Assembly: GCA_003646405.1 (NCBI GenBank)
Contig: QNFR01000016.1
Span: 1-36,409, forward strand
Length of the DNA: 36,409 nucleotides
Source of the DNA: Gammaproteobacteria bacterium
GTDB lineage: Bacteria > Pseudomonadota > Gammaproteobacteria > Pseudomonadales > Halieaceae
Direction: 5' to 3'
Below the pieces are notes generated by a model. That model did not search any database and was not told where the DNA came from. It worked only from the letters and a program-made list of their open reading frames with translations. Every line of letters begins with the position of its first letter. Within the stretch, counting starts at the first letter, position 1. Positions 26,947-34,502 of the stretch are shown piece after piece. The position numbers and the translations under genes were made by a program.

Positions 26947-26993
26947 GGTGGAGATTACCTGTGCGGATTAATGGATGAATATACCACTTAACT

Positions 26994-28223
26994 TTAACCG
27001 TAGAACCAATAAGCCACCGTTATGGCAGCCGTGATGCCAGCTGCATCTGCAGCAAGCCCGCAGGCCAGTGCATGGCGCGCGTGACGAATCCCCACCGCAC
27101 CAAAGTACACCGCCAACACGTAAAAAGTAGTCTCAGTAGAACCTTGCATGGTGGCCGCCAGACGCCCCTGGAAAGAATCTACCCCAAAACTGTTCATGGT
27201 GTCGATCATCATGGCCCTGGCGCCTGATCCTGACAGCGGCTTCATCAGCGCTGTGGGCATGGCGTCTATCCAGCGCGCATCCCAACCACCGAGAGCGACC
27301 AGGTCCCGGGCTGCACCCAACAGCACATCAAGCGCACCGCTGGCGCGAAATATGCCAATGGCCACCAGCATCGCCAGCAAGTACGGAATGATGCCAATCG
27401 CGGTCTCAAAGCCCTGCTTGGCCCCCTCGATAAACGTTTCGTAAACATTCACGGCGCGCCGGTGGGCCGTCACCAGAAACACCATGATAAGACTGACAAT
27501 CAGCAAATTACTGATCAGGCTGGACTGCTGCTGCAGTTGCGTGGCACTGAGGGTGGCAAACCATCCGATCAGGGCGAGCAACAGGGCAAAACCGCCCAAC
27601 ACAAAGGACAAAACCACCGTATCCCACAATTTGATACGCTGCACCCAGGCCGTCACCAGCAAACCCGCCAGGGTGGAGCAACTGGTAGCGATCAGGATGG
27701 GTATAAAAACCGCCGCCGGGTCCGGCGCACCCAACTGGGCCCGGTACAGCAGAATTGTCACCGGAAACAGGGTGACCGCGGAGGTATTGAGCACCAGGAA
27801 CAGGATCTGGGCATTGCTCGCCGTATCGGGGTTGGTATTGAGGGTTTGCAGGTCTTTCATCGCCTTGATACCCAGCGGAGTGGCGGCATTGTCCAGGCCC
27901 AGGATATTGGCGGACAGGTTCAGGGTCATGGAGGAAATGGCCGGGTGCCCGGCAGGCACTTCCGGCATCAGGCGGGTAAACAGGGGCGACAACGCTCGTG
28001 CCAGCTTGTCGATCAGGCCGCTGGCCTCCCCCACCGCTACAATACCAAGCCAAAAGGCCATCAAGCCGATCAGGCCGATAGCCAACTCCACCGACAGCCC
28101 GGCCATCTCAAACAGGGCCGATACCATACGCTGGAACACCTGGGCATCACCCAACCCCAACCACTGGTAGAACGCGCTGGCGAATGCGACGAGAAAGAAA
28201 CCCAACCAGATACGATGCAGCAT
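26994..28223 (-). CDS. Nucleoside-recognition (SpmA-SpmB-like) membrane protein
   Basis: A 409-residue inner-membrane protein with about ten hydrophobic helices and two Gate/nucleoside-recognition domains, equal to a fusion of SpmA and SpmB. Conserved stretches are MTLNLSANILGLDNAATPLGIKAM, FLVLNTSAVTLFPVTI and, in the second half, GIIPYLLAMLVAIGIFRASG and QGSTETTFYVLAVYFGAVG. Non-spore-forming bacteria often carry this fusion; transport of a small metabolite has been proposed but not shown. The ATG at 28223 has GGAG upstream. Confidence 0.9.
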   Translation of the reverse strand: MLHRIWLGFFLVAFASAFYQWLGLGDAQVFQRMVSALFEMAGLSVELAIGLIGLMAFWLGIVAVGEASGLIDKLARALSPLFTRLMPEVPAGHPAISSMTLNLSANILGLDNAATPLGIKAMKDLQTLNTNPDTASNAQILFLVLNTSAVTLFPVTILLYRAQLGAPDPAAVFIPILIATSCSTLAGLLVTAWVQRIKLWDTVVLSFVLGGFALLLALIGWFATLSATQLQQQSSLISNLLIVSLIMVFLVTAHRRAVNVYETFIEGAKQGFETAIGIIPYLLAMLVAIGIFRASGALDVLLGAARDLVALGGWDARWIDAMPTALMKPLSGSGARAMMIDTMNSFGVDSFQGRLAATMQGSTETTFYVLAVYFGAVGIRHARHALACGLAADAAGITAAITVAYWFYG

Positions 28224-28384
28224 CAATCGCTCCGCCTGGTGTACTGTGGCGCAGGCAAATTTGAATTACTCGAAAAGTCTTGCAATTATATCGCGGGGGC
28301 GACTCAAGAAGGCCCCCTGGGGTAAAACAGGTAGCGCCAGCGGCATACCGGGCGGCGGCATGTAAAGTTCCTGATGCGACATCA

Positions 28385-29251
28385 CTACAGCCCCCCGAGA
28401 AATTGATCAATCGCTGTCCGGCTCTGTGGCTCGTCCAGGGTGGGTGGATGCCCGCATCGGGGAACTTCCACCGACTGTAAGTCCGCTTTTCTCAAGTGCA
28501 TTTGTGCCATACATTCGGGTGCCAGAATGTCCGAAATTGCACCTCGTATCACCAGCATGGGAGTGCCGGCACACGCCTCAAAAACAGGCCACAAATCTGG
28601 CGGGGCTGCACCCGGCTCTGCAGAGCCCATAGGCTGGGCTATTGCAGGATCATAGGCCAGTACGGGAACTCCATCCACATCTTTGTACAAAGCGCGAGCA
28701 AAATCGGACCACTGTTGATCATTGAAATCTGGACACGTGGCCTCGTTTATGGTCCTGGCCTGAGCAACTGCCTCCGCCCAGGTCGTAACGGGTTCGGCAT
28801 TACCAACAAAGGACTTAATTCTATTCAGGCCCACAGGGTCCACTTCTGGGCCTATATCATTTATGACCATTGCACTTATCCGTTGAGGTTGCTTGGCACA
28901 CATGAAAAACGACATTAATCCACCCATGGATGTACCGATCAGGATAACCCGCTCCAGTTCCAGTGTGTCCAGCAAAGTGAACATATCCCGCACATAGGTC
29001 ATTGGCTTGTAGTTGGCAATAACACTATCGTATTCAGAGTTGCCCCGACCCCTTTGGTCTACACTGATAACCCTGTGGGAGTTGCTCAAGTGTTGCGCCA
29101 GACTGGAAAAATCAGCCGAATTTCTGGTAAGACCATGCATGCACAGTATGGGCGTACCGGGGATATCTATCGGGTCACGGCAAGAATAGTCCCTGGCGTA
29201 AAGACGAAGGCCGTCGCTACTTTGATACCAAATATCTTCATAGGTTTTCAT
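28385..29251 (-). CDS. Alpha/beta hydrolase
   Basis: A 288-residue cytosolic hydrolase. The oxyanion block ILCMHGLTRNSADF, SVDQRGRGNSEY, the nucleophile elbow GTSMGG (Ser of the triad), ISDILAPE (candidate acidic residue) and RCGHPPTLDEP (catalytic His) are all present in the usual order. Relatives hydrolyse esters, lactones or C-C bonds, so the substrate is open. AGGAC lies before the ATG at 29251. It is a single gene, separated from the GFA gene by about 316 bases. Confidence 0.9.
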   Translation of the reverse strand: MKTYEDIWYQSSDGLRLYARDYSCRDPIDIPGTPILCMHGLTRNSADFSSLAQHLSNSHRVISVDQRGRGNSEYDSVIANYKPMTYVRDMFTLLDTLELERVILIGTSMGGLMSFFMCAKQPQRISAMVINDIGPEVDPVGLNRIKSFVGNAEPVTTWAEAVAQARTINEATCPDFNDQQWSDFARALYKDVDGVPVLAYDPAIAQPMGSAEPGAAPPDLWPVFEACAGTPMLVIRGAISDILAPECMAQMHLRKADLQSVEVPRCGHPPTLDEPQSRTAIDQFLGGL

Positions 29252-29567
29252 ATAAGTCCTCGCAAATCATCCTTTATTGAGCTGTCCAGGCACCATCAAA
29301 GGGATAACCTCTTGCATCGGATGAAAGGCGACACTGAGGTTGGTTGATGGCGATAATATCATTCCATTCGACTACTGGAAAGATTCCATCGCGAACCTTG
29401 ATTTGCGAGAACCGACCAACATCATCAGGCGCGGCCACAGTGCAGCCACCAACACGTAAAACTACCGCCAGGAGGAATAGATTGGGGAATATCCCCCTGT
29501 GGTAGCATAGATGTCGCTTCTGCTTGAAGCGTTAAGCATAAAGTCGAGTTAAACACGGAGTTAATAA
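29252..29567. other. Intergenic gap with two hairpins
   Basis: No gene is credible. Two small perfect hairpins are seen before the GFA gene: GGGGA-ATA-TCCCC (29484-29496) and CGCTTC-TGCTT-GAAGCG (29515-29531). No T tract follows. No -35/-10 pair was convincing. Confidence 0.45.
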
Positions 29568-29987
29568 ATGACAGTAAGAAACGGTAGTTGTGGTTGCAGG
29601 GCTTTAAAATATTCTGTCGAAGGCGAAGCCATCAATTCGGTGTTTTGTTATTGCAAAGATTGTCAGGTTCACACTGGTTCAGATAAATGGTTTGGAGCAT
29701 GGTTTTCCGTAGATAATCTTAAAATTGTTAGTGGTAATCCAACAGTATTTACCCGCAAGGGTGATTCAGGAAAAAACATGAATTATATGTTTTGCGAAAA
29801 ATGCGGGACAACAATATGCGTTGAAGTGACGCTCGGTAACTTTTACTCGGTGGCAGTATCTACCCTCGATAATACAGATAATTTTGCGCCCTCAATGGCA
29901 ATTTATACTGCTTCTGCTCCAAATTGGGCGGTATTTCCTGAGGGAGTTCCCAAGTTTGAGATGTTACCCCCAAATTTAGACGGTTAA
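29568..29987 (+). CDS. GFA-family (Gfa-like/CENP-V) zinc protein
   Basis: A 139-residue zinc-binding protein with the characteristic cysteine pattern: C8 and C10 (GSCGC), C27, C29 and C32 (CYCKDC), and a CEKCG pair near 80. The family was named for glutathione-dependent formaldehyde activation, but most members have no proven activity. GGAG lies 8 bases before the ATG. It is the most AT-rich gene of the window (22 G+C of 60 at 29701-29760), which points to acquisition from another lineage. It converges on pxpC. Confidence 0.88.
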   Translation: MTVRNGSCGCRALKYSVEGEAINSVFCYCKDCQVHTGSDKWFGAWFSVDNLKIVSGNPTVFTRKGDSGKNMNYMFCEKCGTTICVEVTLGNFYSVAVSTLDNTDNFAPSMAIYTASAPNWAVFPEGVPKFEMLPPNLDG

Positions 29988-30053
29988 CTAGGCCGGGCAC
30001 CACCACCCACTTCGTGGGCTTGATCTCCAAACCGCTGCGTGGTTCTGTGCGAT

Positions 30054-31046
30054 TCAGGGTTGGGTTTTCGGCTCCTGCCTGAGTTCTTTTCTAATTATTT
30101 CCAGCATTTGTTTCCTTTCAGCCCGGGCTGAATTTGCGCCTGCCATGTCGATTTTCTCAAATTTCACAGGGGCGTGGGGCTGCAACTGGCCGATGAAATC
30201 CATGTCAGCGGAAATGACCGCTCCAAGAGTAAAGTACCCGCCCCCTGAAACCGCATCGCGATGCAGCACAATGGGCTCTTTCCCGCCGGGCACTTGAATT
30301 GATCCATAGCAATAGCAACCGTCAACAATGTTCGAAGGGTCTGCTCCTGCGCCAAACGGCTGTTCACGATCCACAAACTCCAAGGGTCGCCCACCTTTGA
30401 AACGGTAACCCATGCGATCCGCTTCCGGTGCCACACTCCATTCATCAGAGAAAAAGTTGTTACCCGATGCCTCGGTCAGCCGGTGCCAGTAAAGCCCCGG
30501 TAAAACCCGCAAGCGGGCCGGAGTATCCGGCAGTCGTCGAAGTTTTTCGTCAACGCTTAAGCCTGCTTTGCTATTTGAAGAGTCTCCTACAGGCAACTCA
30601 TCACCCGTTTGAACGTTGCGGCCATCCACACCCCCCAACGCCCCAATCGGGTAGGTCGAGCGGCTACCAAGCGCTGTTGGCGTGTCAATTCCGCCGCTTA
30701 TTGCGATATAGGCTCGCGCACCTGCTTGCAGAAACTCAAAGCTTAGAACCTGACCCGCTTTAACTTCAAATGAGCTCCAGGTGTCTCTGGGTTCGCCATC
30801 AACCAAAATCGGCAATTCAGCGCCGGTGACGGCAACGATTACTGATTTGGTAAATTCGATTTTTGGCCCTAGAAACACCACTTCCAGACAAGCGACGTCT
30901 TCCGGATTACCCACAAGCATATTTGCTACCCGAAGCGAGAAACGATCCATTGCTCCACCCATGGGAATGCCCAAATGAAAATACCCTGGACGACCGAGAT
31001 CCTGAATGGAGGTGGATAAACCATGACTGATTATTTTAAGCGTCAT
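30054..31046 (-). CDS. pxpC: PxpC / KipA-type carboxyltransferase-like subunit
   Basis: A 330-residue protein of the biotin-dependent carboxyltransferase/allophanate hydrolase subunit 2 family. Family blocks are DLGRPGYFHLGIPMGGAMD, RVANMLVGNPEDVACLEV, AYIAISGGI and the late GGYFTLGAVISADMDFIGQL. PxpC joins PxpB to form one half of the ATP-dependent 5-oxoprolinase, and the PxpB-PxpC pair resembles the carboxyltransferase domain of urea carboxylase. It is the last gene of the five-gene operon and overlaps pxpB by 11 bases, behind GGAGG. Confidence 0.93.
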   Translation of the reverse strand: MTLKIISHGLSTSIQDLGRPGYFHLGIPMGGAMDRFSLRVANMLVGNPEDVACLEVVFLGPKIEFTKSVIVAVTGAELPILVDGEPRDTWSSFEVKAGQVLSFEFLQAGARAYIAISGGIDTPTALGSRSTYPIGALGGVDGRNVQTGDELPVGDSSNSKAGLSVDEKLRRLPDTPARLRVLPGLYWHRLTEASGNNFFSDEWSVAPEADRMGYRFKGGRPLEFVDREQPFGAGADPSNIVDGCYCYGSIQVPGGKEPIVLHRDAVSGGGYFTLGAVISADMDFIGQLQPHAPVKFEKIDMAGANSARAERKQMLEIIRKELRQEPKTQP

Positions 31047-31911
31047 TCAGGGCCTCCATGAGTTTAGCGTTGGTTCCAGTCATATCCGCATTGAATTTTT
31101 CCAGATCAAATTCGACCTCGGCCATACGTGGTTGATATGTGCCCGCCTCCACCGCCGCGCTGATTTCATCGTATTCGGCCCGGTCAACAGGCTTCCATTT
31201 CACGATGTCGCCCGGCCGGAAAAACACCATGAAATCTTCCAGATAGGATATCTTTTGCTCAGGGTCATAAATCGGCATCGGTGTGATACCAAACATTTGG
31301 TAACCACCCGCCCCACGCACGGAATAGATGCAGGAAAAACAACCGCCGTGGCCGACCGTGAGCTTCGGCGTATCGGTGCGCGGGCTTAGATATTTGGGCA
31401 CCTGAAGCTGCTTTTCACGTTCTACAAGCTGGTAGAGGAACGGCAGGCCGGCAACAAAACCAACCATCGAAACAAACCACGGTTGTGCATGGTGTGCCGT
31501 AATAAAATCTTCCGCGGTATCATACCCGTTGATACGCGCTGCATAATCCAGATCTGTACCGGATGGGTCTTGATGACGTTCACGAAAACGCATGAGCGTC
31601 TCGTGGGTCCAGGGATCCTGGTAGAACACAGGGATTTCAATGATCCGCGTGTTTAGGCGCTTGTCAGTTTGGTCGGCCTGCGCCTCGAGTTTCTTGACCC
31701 GGCTCATCATCTCTTCGGGATCGATGACCTCAGGGTCAAAACGGACCTGAAATGAAGCGTTAGCCGGACATATTTCCGTGACACCATCAATTTCGGCATC
31801 CCGAACAGCCTTACTCATCGACAGTGATTTGAAGAATGCATCAAGAGACATTTCATCGTCAATTTCGACATAAATGTGCTCATCTCCACCGTGCGTGTAT
31901 CTCGTTTTCAC
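31036..31911 (-). CDS. pxpB: PxpB / KipI-type carboxyltransferase-like subunit
   Basis: A 291-residue protein of the allophanate hydrolase subunit 1 (KipI) family. The core is at about 120-250: VSMVGFVAGLPFLYQL, GHGGCFSCIYSVRGAGGYQMF and FFRPGDIVKWKPVDRAEYD. An N-terminal region of about 80-100 residues makes it longer than the 215-240 residues of standalone PxpB, as in forms related to urea carboxylase. It begins with GTG at 31911; GTGA overlaps the biotin carboxylase stop by 4 bases, a sign of tight coupling. It should pair with PxpC. Confidence 0.92.
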   Translation of the reverse strand: MKTRYTHGGDEHIYVEIDDEMSLDAFFKSLSMSKAVRDAEIDGVTEICPANASFQVRFDPEVIDPEEMMSRVKKLEAQADQTDKRLNTRIIEIPVFYQDPWTHETLMRFRERHQDPSGTDLDYAARINGYDTAEDFITAHHAQPWFVSMVGFVAGLPFLYQLVEREKQLQVPKYLSPRTDTPKLTVGHGGCFSCIYSVRGAGGYQMFGITPMPIYDPEQKISYLEDFMVFFRPGDIVKWKPVDRAEYDEISAAVEAGTYQPRMAEVEFDLEKFNADMTGTNAKLMEALNDA

Positions 31912-33281
31912 GACGCCGCTCCCTTTGTTAGACTCTCCGCATCAAGCCACGGCTCCAACCATTGGGTATGGAATGCGCCGGTTTGGACGCACGCGTCATT
32001 AGCCAAAGCTAAATGAAGAGGAATAGTCGTTTTCAGCCCTTCGATCTCGAGATCCGCCAGGGCGAGTGCAAGCTTGCGAATTGCATCAGCACGGTCTTCG
32101 CCGTGGACAATAAGTTTCCCGATCAGTGAGTCATAGAACGGTGGGATCTGGTATCCCTCGTAAAGAAAGTGGTCAAAGCGCACGCCATTGCCCCGCGGAA
32201 CCTTCAACTTCGTAACTATCCCCGGGAAAGGAAGAAACTGCATATGCGGATCTTCGGCATTGATCCGAACCTCAATGGCATGGCCTGTTTTTTTGATTTC
32301 TTTTTGGGAAACACTCAGCTCGCCCCCCCCGGCTACAAGTAGCATCTCCTGCACCAGATCGGTATCGGTAATCATTTCGGATACGGGATGCTCAACCTGA
32401 ATACGGGTGTTCATCTCGATGAAGTAGAACTCCTTGCTGGCGTCATCATAGAGGTATTCCACCGTGCCGGCGCCGCGATATTGAACCGCTTCTGCCAGAG
32501 CCACGGCTGTGTCACACAGGTGTTCACGCGTTGCCGTATCCAGACATTCAGCCCCGGCCTCTTCCCAAACTTTTTGACGACGACGTTGCAGAGAGCACTC
32601 GCGTTCAAAGAAATGAACAGCACGGGTCCCGTCCCCGACAATTTGCACCTCTATATGGCGAGGAGACTGGATTGAGCGCTCCAGATAAAGTCCGCCGTCC
32701 CCAAACGCTGCCGCGGCTTCGCTTTGGGCTTGCGGTGCCATAGTGCGCAGGTCTTCCTCATTATTCGCAATGCGAATGCCGCGACCTCCGCCTCCTGCCG
32801 AGGCTTTGATCATGACCGGATAACCGATTTCAGCAGCAACAACCGCAGCTTCGTCTATTGCATCAATCCGCCCTTTGGAGCCCGGTACGATTGGGACACC
32901 CGCTGCTGCAGCTGCCTGACGCGCGGAAACCTTGTCGCCCATCCGCTCAATTGTATCGGCAGATGGCCCCACAAAGATCTTTCCCGCATCAATTACCGCT
33001 CGCACAAATTCAGCGCTCTCAGCCAGAAAACCATACCCTGGATGCACTGCATCGGCGGCCTTCTCAATAGCGGCCCCAACGACATTTTCAATGTTCAAAT
33101 AGGAGTCTTTTGCGTGCGGCCCACCAATGCAAATGGATTCATCAGCCAGGTTCACAGCCAGCATCTCTTTGTCAGCTTCCGAATAAACCTGGATCGTTGT
33201 TATACCCAGCTCTTTAGCTGCTCGAATTATCCGGACAGCAATTTCACCGCGGTTGGCAATTAAAAGACGTTGTATAGCCAT
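31908..33281 (-). CDS. Biotin carboxylase subunit
   Basis: A 457-residue ATP-grasp enzyme that carboxylates the biotin on a BCCP. N-terminal block LLIANRGEIAVRIIRAAKELG; glycine-rich ATP loop KASAGGGGRGIRIA; catalytic block EMNTRIQVEHPVSEMI intact. Length matches AccC (about 450). One motif departs from AccC: RRRQKVWEEAG where AccC-type enzymes have RRHQKV.EEAP. Its neighbours are a BCCP and PxpB/PxpC instead of AccA/AccD, so it is probably not the fatty-acid enzyme but part of a dedicated carboxylase. It begins 2 bases after the BCCP stop. Confidence 0.93.
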   Translation of the reverse strand: MAIQRLLIANRGEIAVRIIRAAKELGITTIQVYSEADKEMLAVNLADESICIGGPHAKDSYLNIENVVGAAIEKAADAVHPGYGFLAESAEFVRAVIDAGKIFVGPSADTIERMGDKVSARQAAAAAGVPIVPGSKGRIDAIDEAAVVAAEIGYPVMIKASAGGGGRGIRIANNEEDLRTMAPQAQSEAAAAFGDGGLYLERSIQSPRHIEVQIVGDGTRAVHFFERECSLQRRRQKVWEEAGAECLDTATREHLCDTAVALAEAVQYRGAGTVEYLYDDASKEFYFIEMNTRIQVEHPVSEMITDTDLVQEMLLVAGGGELSVSQKEIKKTGHAIEVRINAEDPHMQFLPFPGIVTKLKVPRGNGVRFDHFLYEGYQIPPFYDSLIGKLIVHGEDRADAIRKLALALADLEIEGLKTTIPLHLALANDACVQTGAFHTQWLEPWLDAESLTKGAAS

Positions 33282-33283
33282 GT

Positions 33284-33520
33284 TCAGCCTTCCAGTTCTG
33301 CCAGGTTCTGCCCCGCTGTGACAGGCTCAGTATCTTTGGCAGAATATTCCACGAAAGTGCCATCAACCTCAGCCTTGATTTCGATGAATGTTTTCATTAC
33401 CTCAACAAGGCCGATAGTGTCTCCTACGGAAACCGCATCGCCCGCCTTTTTGAAAGGTTCAGATTCAGGGTTGACACGAATGTAAAAGGTGCCCGGCAGT
33501 GGTGATAGGATTGTTGTCAT
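33284..33520 (-). CDS. Biotin carboxyl carrier protein
   Basis: A 78-residue biotinyl domain only. The biotinylated Lys is K43 in VEVMKTF; the segment NPESEPFKKAGD (17-28) matches the 'thumb' of AccB-type carriers. There is no long Ala/Pro-rich N-terminal part as in AccB, so it is a minimal carrier. The ATG at 33520 lies 19 bases after the pxpA stop; the frame is open further upstream but within pxpA. It needs a biotin ligase encoded elsewhere. Confidence 0.92.
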   Translation of the reverse strand: MTTILSPLPGTFYIRVNPESEPFKKAGDAVSVGDTIGLVEVMKTFIEIKAEVDGTFVEYSAKDTEPVTAGQNLAELEG

Positions 33521-33539
33521 GTTATCTATCCAGTCGAGT

Positions 33540-34319
33540 TTATTGTTGAGCGAGGACGGTTGCCGCCGGTGCAATGGTAACACCTGCATCGGTCAATGCG
33601 CTTCGAATGGCTTTGCCATTTTCGAGGGCTCCTGGCGTATCTGAGTGGAAACAAATCGATTCAAATTCGATTTTGATCTCGTCACCCTCAATGGTTTTGA
33701 CAATGCCTTCTTTGCAAGCGCGCACACATTTTTTCGCGATTTCCTCGGGGTCAGGGCGGGTCACCCGGCGGGCGAAAACGATAGATCCACTGTTGTCATA
33801 GTCTCTGTCCGCATAGAATTCACGCACCACCCCAAAGCCGCTTTCCCTGGCGACTTCATAGGTCTTGGAAATACCCATGCAAAAAATGCTGGTGTTGCTG
33901 CATGTCTTGAGCAGAGTATCTATCAACTGTTGCGACAGTTCTTTGTTTGCCGCGGCCTCCATATAAAGCGCTCCATGCAACTTAACATGCTGGAGCGGTA
34001 CACCGTGGCGACGCCCGAATTCGCGTAGGGCTCCGACCTGATAAACGACATCATTCACCAGTTCTTCGTGACTGGCATTGATTTTGCGGCGCCCGAAACC
34101 CTGCAGGTCGTTATAACCGGGATGCGCCCCAATCGCAACGCCATGGGTTTGCGCCAATTTGACAACACGGTCCATTGAATTGGGGTCACCAGCATGAAAA
34201 CCAGCGGCAATATTTGCGGAACTGATGATCGACATGATGTCTTCATCAGGCGCTTCGCCCAGCACCCAATGGCCAAACCCTTCACCCATGTCACAATTCA
34301 AATCAACAATTTCTCGCAT
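33540..34319 (-). CDS. pxpA: PxpA / LamB-YcsF amidohydrolase-like subunit
   Basis: A 259-residue protein of the LamB/YcsF family, the A subunit of 5-oxoprolinase. It opens REIVDLNCDMGEGFGHW and continues ISSANIAAGFHAGDP and GAHPGYNDLQGFGRR, then HVKLHGALY and the late ICFHSDTPGA. These carry the conserved Asp and His residues of the family's active-site region. AAGGA lies 8 bases before the ATG at 34319, which is preferred over 34364. It is the first gene of the operon with BCCP, biotin carboxylase, PxpB and PxpC. Confidence 0.94.
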   Translation of the reverse strand: MREIVDLNCDMGEGFGHWVLGEAPDEDIMSIISSANIAAGFHAGDPNSMDRVVKLAQTHGVAIGAHPGYNDLQGFGRRKINASHEELVNDVVYQVGALREFGRRHGVPLQHVKLHGALYMEAAANKELSQQLIDTLLKTCSNTSIFCMGISKTYEVARESGFGVVREFYADRDYDNSGSIVFARRVTRPDPEEIAKKCVRACKEGIVKTIEGDEIKIEFESICFHSDTPGALENGKAIRSALTDAGVTIAPAATVLAQQ

Positions 34320-34384
34320 GTATTCATCCTTAGATTCTGCTGAATAAAGGTAACTTACGTGCATTGAAATAGATAACTCTACTA

Positions 34385-34416
34385 TTTGTCATTACATTAT
34401 TGACAAAATCGACAAA
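34385..34416. promoter_or_regulatory. Operator-like inverted repeat before the pxpA operon
   Basis: TTTGTCA (34385-34391) and TGACAAA (34401-34407) form a perfect 7-bp inverted repeat with a 9-base spacer, and a third half-site GACAAA follows at 34411-34416. It is in the AT-rich 183-base gap between the aminotransferase stop and pxpA. The layout is typical of a dimeric repressor or activator site; the regulator is not in the window. Confidence 0.6.
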
Positions 34417-34502
34417 TAAAGAAACAAGCAACCAAGATATAATGTTGGTCTATCGTGCGTGCGCGTTTTGATGCACGGCCCGGTCGTTACAAGACGCATT
34501 TA

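Noticed and set aside
27462-28325. Plus-strand open frame of 287 codons antisense to the nucleoside-recognition gene
   Set aside because: Gln/His/Arg-rich low-complexity translation typical of an antisense shadow; the minus-strand gene has conserved motifs.
29515-30018. Integron cassette with attC sites around the GFA gene
   Set aside because: GTTAAGC-like and GTTAAC-like strings and hairpins are present, but no paired R'/R'' core sites with the required layout were found on either side.
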